From NCBI RefSeq assembly GCF_000758625.1, contig NZ_CP009283.1, forward strand, positions 2,243,501-2,307,500: DNA of 64,000 nt, written 5' to 3'. Every line of letters begins with the position of its first letter. Positions within the stretch are counted from its first letter, which is position 1. The notes under the pieces are model-generated. The model had not been told where the DNA came from. It ran no database searches and saw only the letters and a program-made list of their open reading frames with translations. This DNA comes from Paenibacillus sp. FSL R7-0273 (GTDB taxonomy: Bacteria; Bacillota; Bacilli; Paenibacillales; Paenibacillaceae). This document shows positions 1 through 9,862 of the stretch, piece after piece. A program made the position numbers and the translations under genes.

Positions 1-905
1 CTGACATTGATGCCTGCCTGCACAATTGTAACGGTTACTGTGTTGCTCTCCACCTGCTCGGCATCCTCATTAGCAATGTAGGAGAGTGTTGCGCGGGTAA
101 CAAGTGCAGCCTCAGGCGGAACCGCAGTGACCCGTACCCGGAAGGAAATTTCTGCAGCGGCACCTATGTCCAGTGTCCCCAGCGGGATTCCGTCCGCGGG
201 ATCTGCCTCAGGAGAGTAGACTCCGCCTGCAACTACACTTCCGGGAATAAAGACGGAGCCCTCCGGCACAGGGATGATTGCAGAGATGCTGCCAAGCGGC
301 CTGGTTCCCTCGTTCCTCAGCAGCAGCGTATAAGTTATAACATCCCCGACAAAGGAGGTCGGGGTGCTTGCAGTAAGCAGGATGGAGAGCTGGTAAGCCA
401 GCAGGGATACGGTTACTGTATTGGAACTGACTTCCCCCGCAACCCTTCTTCCGCCTGTTGTAGAGAATGAATATTGTCCGGTTGCGGCATTCCGCAGCTC
501 AAGTGACGGCGGCAGCGAAACGACGATAACCTGGAACGCTACTGTGACCTGACTCTGTGGTGCAACAGCATCAAGCGGAATTCCGGCTGCAGGCGATGCT
601 CCGGGCAGGGGCACACCGTCCCTCAGAACGCTGTTGGCAATAAAAGAGACACCCTGGGGAAGCGCGTCAAGGATTGTAACCAGTGCCGGGAGATTTCCGC
701 TGTTGGTTGCTGTGATGGTATAAACCAGTGTTTCCCCGAGGGAAACACTGGTTTTGTCTGCGCTTTTGGACAGGGAGAGAACAGGACCTACAACCTGGGT
801 GTTGACGGTGTTGGAAAAAGTGATTCCGTCAATACCCGCCGCTGAGCTGAACAGCACCATGGATTGATTCGTCACGACAGGCTGCAGATTCGGGCCGGGG
901 GTCAT
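1..905 (-). CDS. DUF11 repeat protein, 3' part beyond the window edge
   Basis: This reading frame starts at an ATG that overlaps the stop of the upstream DUF11 giant (ATGA) and stays open to the window edge, giving about 301 residues. It begins MTPGPNLQPVVTNQSMVLFS and soon enters a typical DUF11 unit (LSLSKSADKTSVSLGETLVY, then TNSGN). I see no signal peptide and no ribosome binding site of its own, so it probably depends on translational coupling or frameshifting from the preceding gene. Its first 40 residues match the second half of a repeat rather than the start of a protein, which suggests the two frames were once, or still are, one polypeptide. DUF11 modules are Ig-like beta domains found in bacterial surface proteins. 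The role here is unknown; the C-terminus, and any anchor, lies outside the window. Confidence 0.8.
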   Translation of the reverse strand, partial: MTPGPNLQPVVTNQSMVLFSSAAGIDGITFSNTVNTQVVGPVLSLSKSADKTSVSLGETLVYTITATNSGNLPALVTILDALPQGVSFIANSVLRDGVPLPGASPAAGIPLDAVAPQSQVTVAFQVIVVSLPPSLELRNAATGQYSFSTTGGRRVAGEVSSNTVTVSLLAYQLSILLTASTPTSFVGDVITYTLLLRNEGTRPLGSISAIIPVPEGSVFIPGSVVAGGVYSPEADPADGIPLGTLDIGAAAEISFRVRVTAVPPEAALVTRATLSYIANEDAEQVESNTVTVTIVQAGINV

Positions 906-3900
906 ACCTCAATTACCTGTACCTGGAAGGTGACGGTCACTGAAGCTCCTGCAGCAATCGTACCGATTACGATACCGGCTGCCGGATTGGCATTTGGCCG
1001 CTGTACACCATCAACGGCTACACTGCCTATTACGAACTGGCTGCCTGCAGGGATCGGGTCAACCAGTACAACGTTGTTGACAGCGACAATACCGTTGTTA
1101 GTAACCACGATTGTATACGTTATGAGATCGCCGACAACCGCATCGATGGAAGGCGTGCTCTTGACTGCTGTAACGTCAGGCGAGGATACCGGTATAACGA
1201 GCACATTGGACAGTGAGCTGCCGGAGAGCAGGCGTCCGTCCGGCGGACTGAAGGTAAAGCTGGCTGAGGCCTGATTGACCAGCTGCTGAGGTGAAGGCAG
1301 TGAAGCTACAGTAACCTGGAGAGTAACCGTTACGGTAACCGTCGCTCCCGGCGCAACCGTACCTATGGCAACACCTGCCGTAGGATCTGCTCCCGGCTGC
1401 GGCACACCATTGATCAATACGCTGTTCGGCACGAATACGGCACCCGGCGGAATAGCGTCTGTTACGGTGACATTAGCCGGCAGGTTGCCTGTGTTGTTCA
1501 CACTCAGGAAGTAAGTGACGGTATCGCCGACCGTAGCATTGGCGGTATCCGCGCTCTTAACGACATTGATGAACGGCTGGTACACCGGTGTAATCAGGTT
1601 GTTGGAATAGGATGCACCGGAGAACGCGCCGGAGGTAAAGCTGACTGAAGCCTGATTGTTCAGTACAGTGCTGGCAGGCAGGGCGTTGACCAGGATATTG
1701 AATGTGATGGTGGCAGAGGCTCCCGGTGCTATGGTGCCGGCTGCAATGCCATTGGCCGGATTGGCTCCAGGCACCGGAGTGCCGTCTACAACTACGCTGC
1801 CGGTGACAAAGGAGGCGCCTGCCGGTATCGGGTCACTGAGCACAATATTGTTAATCGGCGCAATCCCGTTATTCGTAACGACGATTGTGTAAGGTACGGT
1901 GTCCCCGATGACGGCATCAATAACAGTAGTGCTTTTGACTACGGCCACATTAGGAGAGGATACCGAAATCAAATTGATGTTGGAAGGCGCTGTCTGGTTA
2001 AAGGTACGGCCGTCAGGCAGCGTATAGGCCAAGGAGATGATTGCCTGGTTGCTGAGCTGCTGGCTTGGCGGCAGGGTATCAATCAGCACAGAGAACGTAA
2101 CGGTGAGTGCGGCTCCGGCAGCAATCGTGCCGAGCGGAACACCGGTGGCCGGATCACTGCCCGGAACCGGCTGGCCGCCGACCAGCACGCTGTTGGCTAC
2201 AAGCACGGTGCCTGCCGGTATCGTATCAGTCAGGGTAGCTGTAGCCGGATAATTCCCTGAATTATTGACAGTAACCGTATAGGTTATCGTATCGCCGACA
2301 GTTGCATTGGTAACGTTGGAGGATTTGACGGCTGCGACAATCGGCTGGAAGACAGGCGTTGTGACGATATTGGAGAAGGCGACATTGGCAATGGCTCCGG
2401 AAGTAAAGCTGACCGAGGACTGGTTATTGAGCAGTCCGGTGGCCGGAAGCGAGGTTACTGTTACAGTAAAGGCAACAGTAACGGAAGCCCCGGGAGCAAT
2501 GCTGCCGATGGTAACTCCGGTTGCAGGGGAAGCACCCGGACGGGGAACGCCATCCACAAGGATACTGCCGGCTACAAATGCGGTGCCTGCAGGAAGTGCG
2601 TCAGTAAAGACGACATTATTGACGGTGGCAATGCCGTTATTGGTCAGAACGACGGTATAAGTAATGGAATCTCCGACAGTTGTAGCGGTAGTAGTGGTGC
2701 TCTTGACTACGCCCAGGTTCGGATTCGACACCGGAATGGTGAAGGTGTTCGATAAGGCTGAGCCGCTCAGTGTCCGGCCGTCCGGCAGGGTGAAGGTGTA
2801 AGACGCCGTTCCCTGATTGACAAGAAGCTGCGGTGACGGAAGGGAGGTAATAACGACCGAGAACTGTACCACCACGGTTCCGCCCGCCGGGATGGTTCCG
2901 GCAGCAATGCCTGCTGACGGATCCGCCTGCGGCAGCGGCAGGCTGTTAACCAATACACTGTTAGGCACAAAGGTTGTGCCTGCAGGGATATTATCGGTCA
3001 CAGTCAGTGTGGCCGGGTAGTTCCCGGTATTGGTTGCTGTCAGAGAGTAGGTTACCGTATCGCCAACAGTGGCATTAACGGTGCTGGCACCTTTGACCAA
3101 TGCAATATTTGGCTGAAAGACAGGAACGGCCACCGGATTGGACCAGGTGGAGCCTGAGAACACCCCTGAGGTGTAGGTTACTGTCGCCTGGTTGTCAATG
3201 GAGGCATCGGCCGGCACGGAGGTTACCAGGACATTATAGGTGACAACCGCCACAAACCCGGCTGCCAGTGTGCCTATGGCCACCCCAGTGGCCGGATTGG
3301 CATTCGGGAACGGTACGCCGTTGACAGCCACGCTGCCGGTGACAAAGGTGGTGCCGTCCGGTGTCGGATCATTAAGCAGCACATTATTGACGGGGTCGAT
3401 CCCGTTGTTGGTAATAGTTACTGTATAAGGAATTGTATCTCCAAGTGCGGCAGCGGTGAAGGTCGTGCTTTTGACTACAGCCAGGTTCGGGGCAGATACA
3501 GCAATGGTTACTGTATTTGATACTGCTGTTCCGGTCAGCAGGCGGCCGTCCGGCGGAGTGAAGGTAAAGGTCGAGCTGGCCTGATTGACGAGTTGCTGCG
3601 GACTCGGCAGGGAAACGATGAACACCGTGAAGCTGACTGTGATACTGGCTCCGGGTGCGACGGTACCGACAGCGATTCCGGTATCCGGAGCGGAGCCCGG
3701 CTGCGGGAAGCCGCCGACAATGACGCTGTTCGGATCAAAGGTTGTGCCTGCCGGGATATTGTCGGTCAGGGTTACATTGGCAGCCAGATTACCGGTGTTG
3801 CTGACGACAATGGTATAAATAATCGTATCGCCGACTGTTGCGCTAAGGTCGTTTGCGCTTTTGACCAGCGAAATCTGCGGCTGAATGACCGGGGTGGTCG

Positions 3901-6574
3901 TCACATTGGAGCTCGATGAGCCCGAAAAAACCCCGGAGGTAAAGCTGACGGTTGACTGGTTGTTAATCTGTGAAGGAATCGGCATTGTAATCCTCACCTC
4001 GAATGTTACGGCAATTGAGGCCCCGGGGGCCAGACTGCCGATTGGAATGCCGGTGGACGGAACTGATAGCGGCTGGGACACGCCGCCCACAATTACGGTT
4101 CCGGGAATGAAGGCCGCATTCTCAGGCAGCGGATCGCTGAGAATGATGTTGTTGACAGCAGCAATACCAGTGTTTGTCAGCACGGAGGTAAAGGTCAGGA
4201 TGTCGCCTGTGACGGCGTCAATGGCATTTACACTTTTTACGACATTGATATTTGGTGCAGAGACAGGAACAGCGAGCGTATTGGAGACGGTATTGCCTCC
4301 AAGCTGCCGTCCATCCGGCAGAGTAAAGGTGTACGAGGCAGCGGCGGAATTCAGCAGCTGCTGGTTGGGCGGCAGGGCTGTGACGGTGACAAGAAAGCTT
4401 ACTGTGACACTGTCACCGGGGGCAAGCGGCCCAACCGGAACCCCGCTCACCAGATCATAGCCGGGCAGCGGGGTTCCGCCGACAATAACGCTATTCGGCT
4501 CAAAGGTGACCTGAGGCGGCAGGCTGTCGGTCAGGTTCAGTGTGGCGGCGATGTTGCCGGTGTTCCGGGCAAGAATTGAAAAGGACAAGGAGCTGCCTAC
4601 TGAAGCCTGGGCGGCATTGGCGCTTTTCGCCAGGCTGATTACCGGTATGAAGACCGGCGTGTTAACCGTGCCTGACAGCGCAGTTCCGCTGAATGTGCCG
4701 GCAGTAAAGGAGGCGCTGGCCCGGTTGCTCAGCTGCCCGGAAGGCGGCACGGAGATGGCATTAACCTGAAAAGTGATAACTACGGTCGCACCTGAAGCGA
4801 TAGTACCGAGATTAATGCCGGCCCCGGGATTTGCAGACGGCGAGGAAGCACCGTTGATCGTAACACTGCCGGCTACAAATGCGCCTCCGGCCGGGATCGG
4901 ATCGGATAGGACGACATTGCTGACAGCGACGCCGCTGGGATTGGAGACAGAGACGGTGTAGGTGATATATTCCCCGACGGCAATGGCATTGAGGCTGGCG
5001 TTTTTCAGAATTGTGATATTCGGTGCTGATACCGGAATGCTAACTGTATTGGATACGCTGGAGCCGGCCAGCGAACGGCCGCTGGGCAGCTGATACGTAT
5101 AGCTGCCGCTGCCCTGATCTGTTAATACAGCCGGTGAGGGCAGTGACGTCACTGAGGTTAGGAAGGTCACCGTGAAGGCAGCACCGGGAGCTACAGACCC
5201 CAGCGGAATTCCGGTTAGCGGAGAATCAGAGGGACGGACGACATTGTTTACAATGACACTGCCTGAAACAAAGCTTGAACCGGCCGGTATGTTATCTGTC
5301 AGGGTAACGGTTGCCGCAATATTCCCAGAATTCTGCACCTGCAGGGTGTACAGGACATTGCCGCCTACGGTGGCGCTGGTCGGGCTGGCGCTTTTGGAGA
5401 TCCCGATTACCGGCTGGAACACAGGTGTAGGAACAATATTGGACTGTGTAATGGCAGTGAACGCTCCTGAGCTGTAGGACGCTGATGAGCGGTTGGAGAG
5501 CTGGCCGCCTGCCGGTACAGAGGTGATGCTCACCTGGAAGGTGACCGTGACACTCGCACCGGGGGCAATGGTTCCGACCGTAATCCCTGAGGCAGGATCA
5601 GCTGTAGGCCGTGAGGTACCGGCCACAACGACACTGCCCGGCACAAAGGTGCTGCCGGCAGGGATCGGATCGGACAGGACGACATTTGTAACGGCAGCGA
5701 TGCCGTTGTTGCTGATAACGGAGGTGTACAGCAGGGTATCACCTACGGCAACATCGGGCAGGCTGGCGCTTTTGGCAACCGCTACGTTCGGCAGTGTGAC
5801 AGGTATAGTCAGGATGTTTGAGGCAGCGGAGCCGGAAACCGTGCGGCCGTCCGGCACCAGGAAGGTGTAGGCGGCGGTGGCCTGGTCAACAAGCTGGGGC
5901 GGAGAAGGCAGGCTGTTGACCACAACACGGAACTGCACGGTGGAGCTACCCCCGGCGGCAATGGTGCCGATCGGAATGCCGGTGGCAGGGTTGCCCGCTA
6001 TTGGTGTACCGTTGACGGTAAAGCTGCCGGGTACATAAGTACTGCCTGCCGGAATGTTGTCGGTTAGTGTGGTGGTGGCGCCGATGTTGCCGGTGTTGGA
6101 CACCTGAATCGTATAGATAATCTGGTCTCCGACGGTAGCGTTGGTGGTATTGGCGCTTTTGACAAGCCCGAGCACCGGTGAATATACCGGAATTGTACTC
6201 GTATTGGACGGGATAACCCCTGAGACAATGGGACCGCCGGCAACACTTTGAAATGTAAATGCGGCAGTGGCTGTATTGGGTACGAACTGCGGGTTAGGCA
6301 GTGATGTGACCCTTGCCTGGTATGTAACGGTCACAGAGGTGCCGAGAGCAAGCGAACCCAAGGGAATACCCGCAGTAATATCGAAAGTAGGTCTGGATAC
6401 TCCAGCGACAACGACACTCCCGGCCACAAAGGTCAGCCCGGCCGGCAGAGTATCCGACAGCACCACGCTGGCGGCGCTTGCTGTACCGGTATTGCTGACG
6501 GTTACAGTGTAGTTTACCGTGTCCCCGACTAGTGTCCCTGTTACATTGGCACCCTTGGTAAGGCTGATGGTCGG
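1..6574 (-). repeat. Tandem DUF11 coding repeats
   Basis: Repeated coding units of about 378 bases run from 6574 to the window edge across both DUF11 genes. On the minus strand, successive units share a V-K-S-[AT] start, VGDT, 'L.DPIPAG..FV.GSV.V.G', 'G...GT.APGA.VTV.F' and 'NQ...SFTSG' or 'SYTF..PDGR..SG' motifs. Two alternating subtypes give a higher-order period of about 756 bases. The repeats are diverged at the DNA level. They produce long open frames on the opposite strand, which are not genes. Confidence 0.85.
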
Positions 6575-7630
6575 CGCGTTAATATCGATCTGCAGCGCAT
6601 TAGCATTTACGACATAAGCATCGCCGGAAGTAGTTAGTGTGAGCAGGGCAGAGGTCTGGTTGTTGACCAGTCTTGCCGATACACTGACATTGGTAATATC
6701 CCAGCCTTGGCGTCCGCCGACTATATTGCTGCCCGGACTGCCGTTGGTCTGGTTGCGGTTGCCGAAGGTACCGGTGGTATTCAGTGCTCCGGCATCATTA
6801 TTGATCTGTGAGGCAAAAAAATTGTTGGCAAAGTTGTTGGGTCCCGATAGCGCCACCTGGGTGGCAGAGGTCGGGCCGAACAGCGCCTGGTCACCGGAAC
6901 GGTTGGCATCGCCTTCCTGCGCGCTGAACAGGATGCGGCCGCCAAGTGCCCCGGAAACAGGGGTGGCAAAGCCGGTAATCGTAGTAACGACAGGGGCTGA
7001 GGTGGACTGGACCAGCACAGCCCCGGCACGGAGGGACATATTGCGGAACGGGAGAGCCGGATTCTGATAGATGACACCGAGCGTCCAGCCTGCGTGGTTG
7101 GCTGTCGAATCACCGGAGATTACGATGGTGCCGACTACCCCGCCGACGATATAAGTGCCCGCTCCGCCTGCCTGAATGATGCTCGTTACATTGTTGGAAC
7201 GCACATACGCTGCAGCCCCGCCTCCCAGATCCACCGTGTTATTAGTAGCGGGGTCTGGAGATACACTGACTGTATTACCGGCCGGTGTCGTAATTGACAC
7301 GGGATTGTTGATGAACGCGCTAAGATTAACGGCCCCGTTAATATAAGAGCCGCCCCAGATCAGCTCGGCATACAGCACCGTACTTCCGGCGGGGATCGTC
7401 AGAATGGCCGCAGAGCTGTTATTCTGATAAAGACTGGTTGTTCCGGCAGGATAGGTCCCGAAGGTAGAGGCTGTATTGACTGTGCTGAAGGCGCCTATAC
7501 TGTCCTGTGTGCCGGGCACGCCTATAGTATCGGAACGGCTTAAGCCGAGTGTGTTACCAGTAAATGTAATTGCTCCGGTTGCATTAATAGTAGACCGAAC
7601 GACTAGAGGAATAATTTTCACCTCCTTCAT
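902..7630 (-). CDS. Giant DUF11-repeat surface or spore-associated protein
   Basis: About 2,240 residues. The first 350 residues form a non-repetitive beta-rich head (ATGAITFTGNTLGLSRSDT). Fifteen DUF11 repeats of about 126 residues follow, each opening with a V-K-S-a then VGDTxxYT signature. The repeats alternate between an 'NTGN' type and an 'NNGI' type, so the true period is about 250 residues. There is no Sec signal peptide and no membrane segment, which is odd for a surface protein; deposition on the spore by the mother cell is one possible explanation. The annotated ATG at 7630 has no ribosome binding site. A perfect AAGGAGGTGA lies inside the first codons, eight bases before an ATT codon at 7612, and initiation there would give a protein starting (M)PLVVRSTINATGA. 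The stop overlaps the next gene by ATGA. The DUF11 assignment is firm; the function is unknown. Confidence 0.88.
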   Translation of the reverse strand: MKEVKIIPLVVRSTINATGAITFTGNTLGLSRSDTIGVPGTQDSIGAFSTVNTASTFGTYPAGTTSLYQNNSSAAILTIPAGSTVLYAELIWGGSYINGAVNLSAFINNPVSITTPAGNTVSVSPDPATNNTVDLGGGAAAYVRSNNVTSIIQAGGAGTYIVGGVVGTIVISGDSTANHAGWTLGVIYQNPALPFRNMSLRAGAVLVQSTSAPVVTTITGFATPVSGALGGRILFSAQEGDANRSGDQALFGPTSATQVALSGPNNFANNFFASQINNDAGALNTTGTFGNRNQTNGSPGSNIVGGRQGWDITNVSVSARLVNNQTSALLTLTTSGDAYVVNANALQIDINAPTISLTKGANVTGTLVGDTVNYTVTVSNTGTASAASVVLSDTLPAGLTFVAGSVVVAGVSRPTFDITAGIPLGSLALGTSVTVTYQARVTSLPNPQFVPNTATAAFTFQSVAGGPIVSGVIPSNTSTIPVYSPVLGLVKSANTTNATVGDQIIYTIQVSNTGNIGATTTLTDNIPAGSTYVPGSFTVNGTPIAGNPATGIPIGTIAAGGSSTVQFRVVVNSLPSPPQLVDQATAAYTFLVPDGRTVSGSAASNILTIPVTLPNVAVAKSASLPDVAVGDTLLYTSVISNNGIAAVTNVVLSDPIPAGSTFVPGSVVVAGTSRPTADPASGITVGTIAPGASVTVTFQVSITSVPAGGQLSNRSSASYSSGAFTAITQSNIVPTPVFQPVIGISKSASPTSATVGGNVLYTLQVQNSGNIAATVTLTDNIPAGSSFVSGSVIVNNVVRPSDSPLTGIPLGSVAPGAAFTVTFLTSVTSLPSPAVLTDQGSGSYTYQLPSGRSLAGSSVSNTVSIPVSAPNITILKNASLNAIAVGEYITYTVSVSNPSGVAVSNVVLSDPIPAGGAFVAGSVTINGASSPSANPGAGINLGTIASGATVVITFQVNAISVPPSGQLSNRASASFTAGTFSGTALSGTVNTPVFIPVISLAKSANAAQASVGSSLSFSILARNTGNIAATLNLTDSLPPQVTFEPNSVIVGGTPLPGYDLVSGVPVGPLAPGDSVTVSFLVTVTALPPNQQLLNSAAASYTFTLPDGRQLGGNTVSNTLAVPVSAPNINVVKSVNAIDAVTGDILTFTSVLTNTGIAAVNNIILSDPLPENAAFIPGTVIVGGVSQPLSVPSTGIPIGSLAPGASIAVTFEVRITMPIPSQINNQSTVSFTSGVFSGSSSSNVTTTPVIQPQISLVKSANDLSATVGDTIIYTIVVSNTGNLAANVTLTDNIPAGTTFDPNSVIVGGFPQPGSAPDTGIAVGTVAPGASITVSFTVFIVSLPSPQQLVNQASSTFTFTPPDGRLLTGTAVSNTVTIAVSAPNLAVVKSTTFTAAALGDTIPYTVTITNNGIDPVNNVLLNDPTPDGTTFVTGSVAVNGVPFPNANPATGVAIGTLAAGFVAVVTYNVLVTSVPADASIDNQATVTYTSGVFSGSTWSNPVAVPVFQPNIALVKGASTVNATVGDTVTYSLTATNTGNYPATLTVTDNIPAGTTFVPNSVLVNSLPLPQADPSAGIAAGTIPAGGTVVVQFSVVITSLPSPQLLVNQGTASYTFTLPDGRTLSGSALSNTFTIPVSNPNLGVVKSTTTTATTVGDSITYTVVLTNNGIATVNNVVFTDALPAGTAFVAGSILVDGVPRPGASPATGVTIGSIAPGASVTVAFTVTVTSLPATGLLNNQSSVSFTSGAIANVAFSNIVTTPVFQPIVAAVKSSNVTNATVGDTITYTVTVNNSGNYPATATLTDTIPAGTVLVANSVLVGGQPVPGSDPATGVPLGTIAAGAALTVTFSVLIDTLPPSQQLSNQAIISLAYTLPDGRTFNQTAPSNINLISVSSPNVAVVKSTTVIDAVIGDTVPYTIVVTNNGIAPINNIVLSDPIPAGASFVTGSVVVDGTPVPGANPANGIAAGTIAPGASATITFNILVNALPASTVLNNQASVSFTSGAFSGASYSNNLITPVYQPFINVVKSADTANATVGDTVTYFLSVNNTGNLPANVTVTDAIPPGAVFVPNSVLINGVPQPGADPTAGVAIGTVAPGATVTVTVTLQVTVASLPSPQQLVNQASASFTFSPPDGRLLSGSSLSNVLVIPVSSPDVTAVKSTPSIDAVVGDLITYTIVVTNNGIVAVNNVVLVDPIPAGSQFVIGSVAVDGVQRPNANPAAGIVIGTIAAGASVTVTFQVQVIEV
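7618..7627 (-). promoter_or_regulatory. Strong ribosome binding site inside the annotated DUF11 start
   Basis: AAGGAGGTGA on the minus strand is a near-perfect anti-16S match. It sits at codons 2-5 of the ATG-initiated frame and about eight bases upstream of an in-frame ATT (7612-7610). The region upstream of the ATG at 7630 has no purine-rich site. This favours initiation at a non-standard ATT codon over the ATG. Confidence 0.55.
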
Positions 7631-7804
7631 AGGAATGCTGTGTATGCTCTACATCGAAAAAAAGCAAACCGTCTCCTGCTGAGGACGATGTGCCATCTTT
7701 CTTGTGATATATTTAGCCTATGATGGAGGAAAGAGTTACTTGTTTGTCCAGCCGCAACTTTTTTGAGAAAATAGAGGGAAGTCCCAGCGATGCGGCAGCA
7801 GCGC

Positions 7805-8449
7805 TCAGAAAAGGTCTTCTCTCAGCCGGCTTAGCCGTCTGCGCTCCAGCAGTACGCGCGGCTCAGGTTGGGGATTACGGCTCATGGCTTCAAGCTCGGC
7901 ATGGGAAATGTCCTTTTTGACCACAACGAAATGGTACATGATCTCGTGGACGACATTGGCCTGAAGCGTCTTCAGGATATCAAGCTCCTCCGTCTCATAC
8001 AGCGACTGGTCAAACGGATACTGGTAGAACAGCTCCATCCGGAGCAGCCTGTAGTCAAACGGAGGCACGGGAACCGGATAATCAGGGACTGCCGGTGAAA
8101 GCGGGCTGGAGGGCGGCTGAAAGAAGCTTCCTGTTAAATAGCGGGGGGTGTATTCGTCGAACTTCTGCTTGAAAAAAGGATTGGAGCTGTGCGGATAGCT
8201 GTGCGCGTATGGAGCCAGAATGCAGACAACGGCCTTATGGCAGCTGATCCGGTATATTTCCGCCAGCACAGTCATCAGATTGTCCACGTAAGGCAGCACC
8301 CGGCTGGCCATGACGAACTCGGCGGTGTTGTCCGGAAGCGGTATTTCTTCATTAATGTTACAGACTATATCCACTCCGGGGTATGCAGTCCGGTCGATTC
8401 CCAGATAACCTGATTCTTTGGCGGAACCGCAGCCGATATCGATTTTCAA
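7805..8449 (-). CDS. SAM-dependent methyltransferase (class I fold)
   Basis: About 214 residues when started at the TTG at 8449, which has GAAGGAG at good spacing; an upstream GTG at 8488 lacks a ribosome binding site. The N-terminal KIDIGCGSAKESGYLGID is the glycine-rich SAM-binding motif I of a class I methyltransferase. The acidic YLGID and the later 'LPDNTAEFVMASRVLPYV' fit motifs II to IV of the methyltransferase-11 type, and the central 'VLAEIYRI' is also typical. The C-terminal half is less familiar (RLLRMELFYQYPFD). The substrate cannot be told. The gene lies upstream of, and in the same direction as, the DUF11 giant, with about 175 bases between them, so it could modify that protein or its glycan; that is speculation. 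Confidence 0.75.
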   Translation of the reverse strand: MKIDIGCGSAKESGYLGIDRTAYPGVDIVCNINEEIPLPDNTAEFVMASRVLPYVDNLMTVLAEIYRISCHKAVVCILAPYAHSYPHSSNPFFKQKFDEYTPRYLTGSFFQPPSSPLSPAVPDYPVPVPPFDYRLLRMELFYQYPFDQSLYETEELDILKTLQANVVHEIMYHFVVVKKDISHAELEAMSRNPQPEPRVLLERRRLSRLREDLF

Positions 8450-8569
8450 GGAAACCACTCCTTCGGGGGATAAAATAAGGCTCTTCACTATAGTATTAGC
8501 ACCGGCGGCTCCTGCTTCCGGTAGATGCCTATGGGCCGGGAAAGAAACCGTGCCGCTGCGTTTTTCTTT

Positions 8570-8800
8570 CTATTATTGAATTCTCCCCCACTTAGCTAAC
8601 GCTTGAAGTGGCGGATTCTTGCGAACAGAAGCGTAACCTCTTCTTATTTAGCAAGCGATTCCAGCGTTCCCGCAGTTCTATCATTTGGATAGGTGGCGGT
8701 TAAACCGCTACTTGTGCAATATTATGAGCGGCGTTTTCATCACGGTCATGAAGCGTACCGCAAGCGTTGCACGTCCATTCCCGAACCGCAAGATTCTTAA
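8570..8800 (-). ncRNA. Candidate TnpB guide RNA (omega/re RNA)
   Basis: In tnpB elements the 3' end of the gene plus the right end is transcribed as a scaffold RNA whose guide comes from the flanking DNA. This location is inferred from the position of tnpB and the right-end palindrome; I see no direct evidence of expression. If transcribed, the guide would start just past the GAATTC palindrome. Confidence 0.3.
8578..8618. repeat. Subterminal palindrome at the tnpB 3' end (right end)
   Basis: The segment begins GAATTC and ends GGATTC, with an inner stem CCACTT / AAGTGG around a 12-base loop. It lies about 80 bases beyond the original tnpB stop. In tnpB elements this region forms the end of the guide (omega/re) RNA. 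Confidence 0.55.
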
Positions 8801-9788
8801 CTTCCGAGTGGATTGTGCCACACACGTGACACCGCTGACTGGTCGGTTCGAACGTATCGGCGATCCGAAGGGTTCGTCCATACCAAAGGGCTTTGTACGT
8901 CAGTTGCCGTACCCACTCCCCCTAAGACGCATCCGCGATGGATTTTGAAAGCTTGGGATTCTGAATCATATTCGCGACACGCAGATGTTCGATACTAATC
9001 GTTTGGTTTTCACGGATCAGTTTCGTTGTCAGTTGGTGGAGAAAATCATTTCGTTTATTCGCAATACGTTCGTGAATGCGAGCGACATGCTGCTTCGCTT
9101 TCTTCCAATTGGAGCCGCCCGGAGTACGCCGAGCCATCCGCCGCTGCCAAAGCGCCAGCTTTTTCTCATATTGGCGGTAAAAGCGGGGATTGGCATACCG
9201 TTCACCATTTGAGCTTACAGCATACTCTTTCAAACCCAGATCGATTCCGATATGTGCGTCCACTTGCGGCAGTGGGTTCTTTTCAACTTCGCAGCTAAGC
9301 GAAACGAAAAATTTCCCGCTGGCGTTTTGGCGCACGGTAGCAGACAATATCCGGCCTTCCAGCTTCCGGGAGTTTGCAAAACGCATCCAGCCGAGTTTTG
9401 GGAGCTTCAAGCGACTCCCCTCAATGGCGATATTCCCGTTCGTGAATTTGGTCGTGTAACTTTGAACCGGATGCTTCCGGCTCTTAAAGCGTGGCGCTTG
9501 ATTTTGCTTTTTGAAAAAGCGATCAAAGCTATCCGCCACATGACGGGCAGCCGACTGCAAAGCGATGCTATCGACTTCTTTCAGCCAGTTGTATTGCGCT
9601 TTTAGTACAGGGAGTTTTGTCGCACAAGCGTGATAGGACAAGCCTTTTCCCGTTTCCGCATAGCTTTGATTCCAAGTGTCCAAAAAGGTATTGAACACAA
9701 AGCGGCAGCAGCCGAACATACGCCTTATGAGTTGCTGTTGTTCCGGTGTGGGGTAGATCCGGTATTTATAGGCTTGATGTATCAGCAT
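8700..9788 (-). pseudogene. tnpB: TnpB RNA-guided nuclease, interrupted by an amber codon
   Basis: Reading from the ATG at 9788 (GAGGTG upstream; MLIHQAYKYRIYPTPEQQQL) gives a standard TnpB/OrfB: N-terminal HTH_OrfB region, RuvC-I aspartate in HIGIDLGLKEYAV, and RuvC-II glutamate in ISIEHLRVANM. At 8922-8924 a TAG replaces what should be tryptophan in the conserved ADASWGE motif. The same frame then continues for 74 codons with WVRQLTYKALWYG, a CHVC...CNAC zinc finger and the RuvC-III aspartate in HDRDENAAHN, ending at TAA 8700. A single TGG to TAG change therefore explains the break. The 288-residue product lacks the zinc finger and the third catalytic residue, so it should not cut DNA. Elsewhere the gene is intact, so the mutation looks recent. 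Confidence 0.85.
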
Positions 9789-9862
9789 GTGCGACACCTC
9801 ATTTTTGGTAATATTATTTACATTATAGCACATACGTTCGGGTTTAGGTCCAAATACCGCAG

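Noticed and set aside
1..6574. Regular repeats resembling an array
   Set aside because: The unit is about 378 bases, protein coding and diverged; there are no short identical repeats with unique spacers, so it is not CRISPR.
864..7682. Many plus-strand open frames across the DUF11 region
   Set aside because: They mirror the repeats of the minus-strand genes, lack ribosome binding sites and have Ala/Pro/Thr/Val-rich antisense composition.
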